Below, in pieces: positions 19,738 to 27,253 of a DNA stretch of 40,639 bases. This DNA is from Planctomycetota bacterium (lineage in GTDB: Bacteria; Planctomycetota; Phycisphaerae; SM23-33), in the NCBI GenBank assembly GCA_026693065.1, contig JAPLNA010000244.1:1-40639 (forward strand), written 5' to 3'. A program made the position numbers and the translations under genes. The notes beneath the pieces were generated by a model. The model saw only the letters and a list, made by a program, of their open reading frames with translations, did not search any database and was not told the DNA's origin. Position 1 is the stretch's first letter. The number at the start of each line of letters is the position of its first letter.

Positions 19738-22728
19738 CTACTTGAGTTCGATCGTGGTGGGCGTGACCTTGCACTCGAACGCCCCGCCGACGTTGGGCGG
19801 GGCCGGTTCGAATGCCGTCGTTTCCATGCCGGAGGCCTGGGGGGGAATATCGCGGTATCGCAGGACGCCCACGGGGATCTCGGGCTCTTTCGGGGCGTTC
19901 CCGGGGAGAGGCTCGGGCTTGGCGGGCCGCGTAGTGCCCATGGCGGCCGGCAGGTCGGACCCTCGGAAGATGAACGGGCCGCTGGCGGCGTCGGGAGGAC
20001 GTAAGTCTGAACTCCACGGTGACATGAAACCGATTACAAATCCCCAGTGCGGGTGAAACGCGGCGGCGGCGTGCCCGTAGATCAGCCCGGATACCGGCCT
20101 GGATTTGCTCCATGTGCCGTCGGCTGTCTCGGTCAGCAACAGAGTCCTGGCCGTGGAAATCGCATTGTCCTTCTTTGGTAGCGTAACCAGGACGCAATCT
20201 CGTCCGTGGGCCTGGAACGCCGCCATACCGGGACTCGCCAGGTTGCCATGGTCGGAGTTGAAGGGCGACGACCAAATCACGGTCTTTCGCTGCCATTGGC
20301 CCGGCAAGGCTCCTTCGTAGCAGGTGACTTCGATCGAGTCATCCTTAGACGGCCCAAAAGTCAGCATTCGATATGAGCCGTCTGGGCGACACGTGAGCTT
20401 GACGTCCCACGTGCTGTACTCGTCGACAAACGGGCCGGGGAGTTTGTCCCAATGCACCAGGTCGTCGCTGGCCATGACTACCAGCCCGCTCTGGTCCGGG
20501 TCGACTCGGCACATGGTCAGCAGGTATCGCCCCGTTCTATCCTGACAAAGATCCCACCCCACAAGGTCCGCAACTACCCCGATGTCGATCCGGACCGGCG
20601 CGGACCAGTTCTCGAAGTCGCGAGACCATGTGACGTAGTGCCAGAAACCGTGCTGCGAGGTTCGCTCCGATCTGAATACCATCACGTAGCGCCCGGATTC
20701 GTCCCGGAAGCAGGAGGGCGCTTCCTCGACCCACCCGCTGGAGATCGGCATGCCGATGCGCCGCGGCGGGCTGAACGTCCGCCCGTCGGTGCTGACCGTG
20801 TGCCAGATATCTCCGCGCCGCGCCCAGAGAAAGTGAATCCCCTTTTCATCGACCACCATGTTCGGACTGGGCCGACCGTCGAATTCCACTCCGAAATCGC
20901 CCCCCCCCGCATAGGGGGAAACCAGCCCGGCCGTCCACGCGGTCCATGGGCCCGTCGCCTTCCAGGGCAGGCGACCGACGACGCGGGTCGTCTTGCCCTT
21001 CTCAACAACGACGTTGACATTGACGGCCTCGAATGGCGAGTCCGCCCGTGGCGGACGGAAGGTCAGGACATGTTCGCCGACGGATACCGGACTGATCATT
21101 CCCTCGCCGGGCTGGGCCAACTTGCCGTCTATATCCACGATGAACAGGGGGGTGGTGGCGCACGCGACATCAATGGTCCCCCATGGGTTTACGGGCTCCA
21201 TCTCCACCACGAGTCGGAAGCCGCCGACATAGACCGGGGGCCCCTTGACCGGATCCTTCACCGCCACCATGTATTCCGGCTTGACCCACGCCCTGGGCCC
21301 CATTCCCCCCCAGCCGATGCCATCCTTCCTCGCTTCCGCCACCGGCCTGGACTTTGCCCAGACGAACCCCCGGGATCTGACCGCGGGCCGGGCCTCATTG
21401 TAATCCCACATTGTGAGCGTGAAAACCGCCTCATCGCCCTTCACGTACGGGTAGGCCCGTACCGACTTGATCGAGTATCCCGCCGGCGCCAGCAATACTC
21501 GACTATCGCCAGTCTCCACGTCGCCCATGAGCGGTTCCTCGGATGGGTCACGACTCCTCCCGAAGATCACGCTCTTTCTCTGCCACAGATCCAGCACCTC
21601 CTGCACGAGCTGGGGTTTCAGATACACGAGGCCCTCTTTGCCAAAGAATTCCTTGGTATAGGCCGCCGGGAGTTCCTTTCCGGTTGCCATGTGGTGGGCC
21701 AGGACGATCGGCTCGCCATTGGCTCTGTCGGGTCGTCCCCTCTGGTACCCCGGGAACGACACCTGCAGGCTTCGTTCGTACTGTCCCAACTGAGACAGGA
21801 TCAGCGCCGACCGCACCATCAGGCCGAAATCCAGATCGTGGGGCTGCGTGTTCGAGTAGAAATTGACAATCTCCGCGTTGGGGTACTTGCGGCGGAGGCC
21901 GTCGTAAAGGGGCAGCAGTTCCTCCACCGGCGTGTTCCGGGCTTCGTACGTGTGCAGGAGTTCCACCACGGCGTCCCCCACCCGCGGATGCACCGGGTCG
22001 CGGTAGACGAACGCCTCCAGCGAACGGCGGGCGTGCTCGTAGCGGTCCATGAAGTAGTACATCTTGCCGACCCAGTAGTCGGCCTCCACGTAGGCCGGGT
22101 CGGCCCGGTTGGCCTGGCGAAAGTAAAGCCACGCCTCCGCGTACCGCCCCTGATCGTAGAGGTTCATCCCCTCGTACAGGGCCTTCAACGCCGGCAGGCT
22201 TCGCGTCCAGACGGTCAGCATCGGCAGCACCTGGGCCGGCGGGCGTTTCTGGAACCACCCGATGGCCTCGGCCGACAACTGCTTCTGCACCTCGACAAGA
22301 TTGCCGACGGGCCCGGAGGCGGTCTTGCGGAAGACCTCCTTGGCGGCCTCGACGTGCACGATCTGCAGCGTGATCTCCACCCGTCCATCCTTCACGCCGC
22401 ACACGCCCGTGACCACGTATTCGATCTTCAGTTCCTTCTGGACCGTCCCTCTGCCGGTCGGATCGAAGATCGTCTTCTGGGCGATCCATCCGACCTTCTG
22501 GGCCACGTCCTGCATGCGGTCGCGCGCGACGGTATTGACCTGGCCGGCCGCGACGAAGTCCGTGGTGACCTGATCGGCCAGGAATTTCTCCAACCAGATC
22601 CAGTCGGGCGTGTCGGAGGTCATCTGGAAATTGAACACTGCGACCTGAAGCCCCTCGGCCGCCGCGGCCCCGCGCAGGGCGTAGAGCAACGCGGCGGCGA
22701 CGAAGAACTGTCGCGCGCGGGGGTTCAT
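19738..22728 (-). CDS. CsgG/TolB-N-like + TPR + sialidase-like propeller protein, paralog 2
   Basis: Start MNPRARQFFVAAALLYALRGAAAAEG at 22728 (the track ORF is over-extended to 22881); [78 protein letters not shown]; sialidase-like C-terminus. Confidence 0.82.
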   Translation of the reverse strand: MNPRARQFFVAAALLYALRGAAAAEGLQVAVFNFQMTSDTPDWIWLEKFLADQVTTDFVAAGQVNTVARDRMQDVAQKVGWIAQKTIFDPTGRGTVQKELKIEYVVTGVCGVKDGRVEITLQIVHVEAAKEVFRKTASGPVGNLVEVQKQLSAEAIGWFQKRPPAQVLPMLTVWTRSLPALKALYEGMNLYDQGRYAEAWLYFRQANRADPAYVEADYWVGKMYYFMDRYEHARRSLEAFVYRDPVHPRVGDAVVELLHTYEARNTPVEELLPLYDGLRRKYPNAEIVNFYSNTQPHDLDFGLMVRSALILSQLGQYERSLQVSFPGYQRGRPDRANGEPIVLAHHMATGKELPAAYTKEFFGKEGLVYLKPQLVQEVLDLWQRKSVIFGRSRDPSEEPLMGDVETGDSRVLLAPAGYSIKSVRAYPYVKGDEAVFTLTMWDYNEARPAVRSRGFVWAKSRPVAEARKDGIGWGGMGPRAWVKPEYMVAVKDPVKGPPVYVGGFRLVVEMEPVNPWGTIDVACATTPLFIVDIDGKLAQPGEGMISPVSVGEHVLTFRPPRADSPFEAVNVNVVVEKGKTTRVVGRLPWKATGPWTAWTAGLVSPYAGGGDFGVEFDGRPSPNMVVDEKGIHFLWARRGDIWHTVSTDGRTFSPPRRIGMPISSGWVEEAPSCFRDESGRYVMVFRSERTSQHGFWHYVTWSRDFENWSAPVRIDIGVVADLVGWDLCQDRTGRYLLTMCRVDPDQSGLVVMASDDLVHWDKLPGPFVDEYSTWDVKLTCRPDGSYRMLTFGPSKDDSIEVTCYEGALPGQWQRKTVIWSSPFNSDHGNLASPGMAAFQAHGRDCVLVTLPKKDNAISTARTLLLTETADGTWSKSRPVSGLIYGHAAAAFHPHWGFVIGFMSPWSSDLRPPDAASGPFIFRGSDLPAAMGTTRPAKPEPLPGNAPKEPEIPVGVLRYRDIPPQASGMETTAFEPAPPNVGGAFECKVTPTTIELK

Positions 22729-23618
22729 TTTCCGGCCTCGCGGGTCGCCGGCCGGGGGGCGGTTGTCGGGGCCAGGCGGGGCGGGGCGGTTTCGGCGTCT
22801 CGTTTCTTCGACTCCGCCAGCAGCTTGCGGACCTGCGGGGCCAGGGGAGATTCGCCCTGGCGCTCGAGGTACTTCTCCCACTCGATGACGGCGTGGCCGA
22901 ATTCGTTCTGGCGGTAGTAGGCCAGCCCGCTCCAGTAATGGGCCTCGACGTAGTCGGGGTCCAGGTCCATCGTGCGCATGAACTGCATGATGGCCGCGTC
23001 CATGTTGCCCGCGTAAAAGTGCCCCAGGGCCTTGGCGAAGTGCAGCGAGGCGATGGGGCTCTTGTCGATCTTCGCCAGGTCGATGTCGGGTAGGGGCAGT
23101 TGCATCTGGGCGGCGAGTTTGCGGGCGATCTGCAGGGCCGCCTCGGGCAGGTCGTTCGGGCGGCAGGAGAACTGGTCCGCCGCCAGCACGCGCTCGGAGG
23201 CGATGTCGATCGCCTGCACGCTCACGGTGAGCTTGTCCTGCAACAGGAACAGCCGCCCGACCAGGACGGTGTCGGCGTGGAGGAGTTTTCCGGCGGCGAG
23301 GGCGGCCTTGGAGCCGGTGAGCCCCTTGAGGGCCAGGGTCTGCTCGGCCGTCAGGGCCAGCAGTCGCTGTCGCTCGACGACGGCGATCTCGGGCTGTTCG
23401 GCGAGCATGACGGCGACCATGTCGGCCAGCCCGGCGGCGGCGGGGTCGTACTGCTCCTGGTTGGTGACGTTCTCGAAGGGCCAGGCGAAGACCGTCCGCT
23501 GGGTCTTCTTGGCGGGCCTGCTGGCCGGGCGGGTGGCGAGGGAGGGGGCCTCCGCGGCCCAGCCGGCGGCGCAGAATGCCGCGAGGACCGACACAACAAC
23601 GCCGACGGATCGACTCAT
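22725..23618 (-). CDS. Secreted CsgG/TolB-N-like domain + TPR protein
   Basis: Signal peptide; RTVFAWPFENVTNQEQYDPAAAGLADMVAVMLAEQPEIAVVERQRL; TPR-like MDLDPDYVEAHYWSGLAYYRQNEFGHAVIEWEKYL. Confidence 0.78.
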   Translation of the reverse strand: MSRSVGVVVSVLAAFCAAGWAAEAPSLATRPASRPAKKTQRTVFAWPFENVTNQEQYDPAAAGLADMVAVMLAEQPEIAVVERQRLLALTAEQTLALKGLTGSKAALAAGKLLHADTVLVGRLFLLQDKLTVSVQAIDIASERVLAADQFSCRPNDLPEAALQIARKLAAQMQLPLPDIDLAKIDKSPIASLHFAKALGHFYAGNMDAAIMQFMRTMDLDPDYVEAHYWSGLAYYRQNEFGHAVIEWEKYLERQGESPLAPQVRKLLAESKKRDAETAPPRLAPTTAPRPATREAGK

Positions 23619-24700
23619 TTACCTTCTCCCACGGGTTTGGCGCCGGGCGAGGCGGGGGGCGACAGAATGGTGACGAACTCGTTCAACACCCGCAGGCCCA
23701 GTATTCGCCCGACGTTTTGCAGGGCGGTCTTGCCGGCCAGGGCCTCGGCCAGGTCCACGGCGCGGGCGTCCGCCCGGTCGGGCAGCACGATCCGCCCGGT
23801 CTTGCGTTCGATGACGTTGATCTCGCCCCGGGCGGCGCAGGTGACCAGATCGCCCGTGCGAACGGCGAACTCGCTGAAGGCCTCGCCGACGATGACGTAG
23901 TCGACCTTGTCCAGGGCGCTGGGCCAGGGAGAGTCCTTGGCCTTGACCATCCCGCGAGCCCAGTCGGCCAGGGCGTTTTGCCCGGTGTCCAGCACGGTAA
24001 AGCCCGCCCCCGCGAGCATCTTCTTGATCTCCGTCTCCACGGCTGGGTCGGGCGTCCGGGGGGCGCGGCTGACGTGCGACTCGGGAATGATCACCGCCAC
24101 GATGGGCAGGGCCAGCCCCTTGAGCTTCTCCTTCAGGGCCGGCAGCGGATCTTGCAACTGCATCTTGGGGGGCAGGAGCTTGGTCGCCCCGGTGCGGATG
24201 CGGGTGGCGATCTCGTCGGCCTCGGCGAGGATGGCCGGCAGGAGGGGCTTAGTCACGTCGAGGGTCTGGTAGCGGCCGATCACACGCCCGGTCTCCACGC
24301 CGACGACCTTGGTGACGATGACGACCTGTTTGTCCATCACGAAAGCCTTGCCCATGATGAGCAGTTGAGCGCCGGTGAGGCGCCCGACCTGGGCGGCCGA
24401 GTCGGCCTCCACCAGCCCCACGAGCTTGAGCTTCTGCTCGGCGAGAACCTTCTCGAGGTTCTTGCGTTCGACGAAGACCAGCCCGGGCTCACCGCCCATG
24501 CGGGTGGCGAGGATCTCGGCGATCTGCGGGCCCAGGTCCGTGTTGCCCGGGACGGTCACCTCGTAGTCCAGGACGGCGACGCTCACGTCGGCGGCCTCCC
24601 CGGCCGGCGCGGCGGCCGGGCGGGTGGCCGGGGTGTCAGCTGCCAACGCCGTCGCCGCTGTCAACGCCATCGCCAACAGCCAGGATAGTCTGGTAGTCAT
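23615..24700 (-). CDS. Secreted CsgG-like protein
   Basis: MTTRLSWLLAMALTAATALA signal; VSVAVLDYEV...LGPQIAEILATRMGGEPGLVFVERKNLEKVLAEQKL; ATGA overlaps on both sides. Confidence 0.78.
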   Translation of the reverse strand: MTTRLSWLLAMALTAATALAADTPATRPAAAPAGEAADVSVAVLDYEVTVPGNTDLGPQIAEILATRMGGEPGLVFVERKNLEKVLAEQKLKLVGLVEADSAAQVGRLTGAQLLIMGKAFVMDKQVVIVTKVVGVETGRVIGRYQTLDVTKPLLPAILAEADEIATRIRTGATKLLPPKMQLQDPLPALKEKLKGLALPIVAVIIPESHVSRAPRTPDPAVETEIKKMLAGAGFTVLDTGQNALADWARGMVKAKDSPWPSALDKVDYVIVGEAFSEFAVRTGDLVTCAARGEINVIERKTGRIVLPDRADARAVDLAEALAGKTALQNVGRILGLRVLNEFVTILSPPASPGAKPVGEGK

Positions 24701-25732
24701 TTGGGCTGCTCCTTTCCCGCCTCGGCCTGCCAGGCCAAAACGCGGAGGATCATCTCATTCAACCTACACCGCCCGACCGGGTCAGTGTAAGGGTTTGTCA
24801 ACGGCGGCCATTGGGCGACGACCAGCCGCCCCAACCCCACCGGCGTGGTGGCCAGCAGGGCGCGGACCGAGGGGGCCTCCCCCGGCGGGGGAGGGCACGG
24901 CGCCAGCCAGGCCAGCGGCGTGGTGCGATCGTCGAGCCGAAGGCACAGGGGCCAGGGCCCGCGGCCCAGCCTGGAGAACGGTGCAGACCCCCTTGGCCAG
25001 GGCGACGGGGCCGCTGGCGGCGGGGGAGAGTTTCTGGACGGCCAGGCCCCATCGCGACCACCCCTCGGGCGGGTTGATCAACAGGAGAGTCATGCCGGCC
25101 TGGATTCTCGCGGCGAGCCGGCGGCAGGCCTCCTCCAGCCGCGGGCCGGCCAGAACCACCAGTTCGCCCGCGAAAACGTCGGCGGCCAGGTCGGTGGCGA
25201 GGTTCTGGCAGGTGGCGCCCTCGGCCCGGAGGGCGTGGGCCAGGCCGCCCGTCGGGTCGATCAGCCCGATGCGAAGTTCGCTCAGCCGGGCGGCGCTGGC
25301 GGCGAGCATGCCGCCGGGCAGGACGACGATCGGCCTGGAGACGGCCCGCCCGGCGGCGAGGCGGACGTGGAGGGTGCAGGCGGCGCGGACGCGGACGTCG
25401 GGGGCCTCGAAGGCCGCCTCGCCCCCCGCGTCCGGGCCGGCCAGCACGTCGCCGGAGGCCAGCGACTCGCGCCCGTAGGCCAGCGCCCAGCGGGCCTTCG
25501 AGGCCTCCGGGGCGATCAGCCGAATCTGGAGCCGCTGTCGGCCCATGAGGTGGAGGGTCGGCTGGACCTTTTCGTGGAGTTCCATCGTCGCGTGAACGGC
25601 CGGCTCGGGCGCCGGCGCCGAGGCCTGTCGCTCCCCCGCGGTCGCCAGGGCCCAGGGCCACAGCAGCAGGGCCGCCCCCAGCGGGCCCAGTGGCCATTGG
25701 CATCGCTCGTTCTGACGTGTCCGTTGGTTCAT
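24697..25732 (-). CDS. Secreted protein of unknown function, apparently frameshifted near 24988-24992
   Basis: Signal peptide MNQRTRQNERCQWPLGPLGAALLLWPWALATAG. Main frame is good to ...SPAASGPVALAKG; a different frame then gives SAPFSRLGRGPWPLCLRLDDRTTPLAWLAP...GLGRLVVAQWPPLTNPYTDPVGRCRLNEMILRVLAWQAEAGKEQPK* ending in an ATGA overlap at 24697-24700. Confidence 0.65.
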
Positions 25733-25753
25733 CGTTACCTCCCCCTTGTCGGG

Positions 25754-26620
25754 TCAACTCAGGCGGATGGCCTGAAGAAAGACCTTCACTTCCCGCTCGC
25801 CCAGGCGGAACTCGCCGATCTGGACGGGCCCTTGCCCGGTCTTGACGGTGCCCTGCACCCCCACGGGCCGGCCGGCCTTGTCGTCAACCTTCACGTGGAG
25901 GGCGACCCAGCCAACCCCGGCCGAGACGTCGCAGACGACAGGCCGACCGGCTAACCGCGCGGCTTCCCCGACCGCCAGCGGAGAGACGGTGCTCGCCGGC
26001 ACGAGGATCTGGAAATCGTCGAGGATCGTTCCGTCGCTGCCGGCGAAGACGCAGCGGACGGAGACGGCGCCACCCTCGGCCGGGGCGCCCGAGGAGGGCT
26101 CCTGCCCGAAATTGTCCCCGCCGTTCCGCACGAGGATCCAGGTGGCCGAGTCGCCCGAGGCGATGGCCCCCCACAGTCCGCGAAGGCGGGCCAACTGGGC
26201 CGGCGTGGACTCGGGAATGACCGGTCCGGCGGCCTGCATGGTCTGAATGGTTGGGCCGGCCGGGGCGTTCTGTCGCATCGCCCACAGCCCTATCCCCGCC
26301 GCCAGCAGGAGCGACGCCGCCGTCGCCAGAGGCCAGCCGAGCATCCGGCGGCGCTGGGGGCGGGCCGTCCCGGCCGGACGCGGCAGCCGGGACAACACCT
26401 GCGACATCCCCTCGGCGATCTTGCCCTCGATGCCGTCGTACCCGAACGCCTGCCGGGCGCGGCGGCGGCAGTCGAGCATGTCGGCCAGCAGCCGCCGGGC
26501 GGATTCATCCGTCGCGACACGGTCGAGGGTCTCCTGACGTTCCGGCTCGGCCAGCTCGCCGCGGATCAGGGCGTCCAGGCGAATCTCCAGGTCCAGTGGG
26601 TCGTTGTTGTTCATTGTCAT
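25754..26620 (-). CDS. Anti-sigma factor-like / FecR-like single-pass membrane protein
   Basis: DLEIRLDALIRGELAEPERQETLDRVATDESARRLLADMLD, then TM segment MLGWPLATAASLLLAAGIGLWAM, then a C-terminal extracytoplasmic part; translationally coupled (ATGA, 26617-26620) to the ECF sigma gene. Confidence 0.7.
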   Translation of the reverse strand: MTMNNNDPLDLEIRLDALIRGELAEPERQETLDRVATDESARRLLADMLDCRRRARQAFGYDGIEGKIAEGMSQVLSRLPRPAGTARPQRRRMLGWPLATAASLLLAAGIGLWAMRQNAPAGPTIQTMQAAGPVIPESTPAQLARLRGLWGAIASGDSATWILVRNGGDNFGQEPSSGAPAEGGAVSVRCVFAGSDGTILDDFQILVPASTVSPLAVGEAARLAGRPVVCDVSAGVGWVALHVKVDDKAGRPVGVQGTVKTGQGPVQIGEFRLGEREVKVFLQAIRLS

Positions 26621-27120
26621 GCCTCCGGAAACCGCTGCCGCATGGTCTGGGAAAGTTCCGTCCGGGCCGCATTCACGCGCGAGGCGACCGTGCCGACGGG
26701 GACGCCCAACAGTTCGGCGGCCTCGCGGTAGGAGTAGCCATCCAACACGGTGGCCACAAACGCCTGCCGCATGGGTTGGGCCAGAGCCCCGATCGCCTTG
26801 CGAAGAATCATGAGTTGCTCATTCCTTGCCGCCGTTTCGGGCACGCCGGGCCCGTCGGGGTCTTCGATCAGCGGCGCCCATTCGTCCAGGGGCGCCGCCC
26901 GACGTGTCGTCTCCCGCCGCGACCAGTCCTTCATGCCGTTGACGAGAATCCGGTACATCCACGTCAAGGGGCTGCAGTTGTGCTGAAAGCTGTCCCAATG
27001 CTCGATCGCCCGGCAAAAGGCCTGCTGCGTCAGGTCCGCGGCGTCCGTAACGCTCCCCGTCAGGCGCAAGGCCGTGCGGAACAGCACCGGATACCATGCC
27101 GCTATCTTCTTCTCGTCCAA
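26617..27120 (-). CDS. ECF RNA polymerase sigma factor (sigma-1 of this window)
   Basis: YPVLFRTALRLTGSVTDAADLTQQAFCRAIEHWDSF...TWMYRILVNGMKDWSRR (sigma2) and AFVATVLDGYSYREAAELLGVPVGTVASRVNAAR (sigma4). Confidence 0.93.
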   Translation of the reverse strand: MDEKKIAAWYPVLFRTALRLTGSVTDAADLTQQAFCRAIEHWDSFQHNCSPLTWMYRILVNGMKDWSRRETTRRAAPLDEWAPLIEDPDGPGVPETAARNEQLMILRKAIGALAQPMRQAFVATVLDGYSYREAAELLGVPVGTVASRVNAARTELSQTMRQRFPEA

Positions 27121-27170
27121 CGCCTCGCCTTTACTGGCCGCCGGGCCGCCTCACCCGACCCGCCACATGA

Positions 27171-27197
27171 TTAGACGGCCCCGTGCGGAAAAACTTC
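27171..27197 (-). promoter_or_regulatory. Bipartite promoter-like motif, copy 1 (GAAGTTTTTCCGCACGGGGCCGTCTAA)
   Basis: Minus-strand GAAGTTT (27197-27191) and GTCTAA (27176-27171), 51 nt upstream of the sigma-1 ATG; same spacing as copies 2 and 3. Confidence 0.65.
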
Positions 27198-27253
27198 GGC
27201 CTTTTTCGCCCCGCGCGGGGTTTTCTTTTGCCCGGGAAGATACTCGGGACTTG

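Noticed and set aside
27209-27229. CCCCGCGCGGGG palindrome followed by TTTTCTTTT, resembling a + strand terminator
   Set aside because: No + strand gene ends there. On the minus strand it precedes the sigma-1 promoter motif without a downstream T-run, so it is more likely an A-tract/palindromic part of the promoter region.
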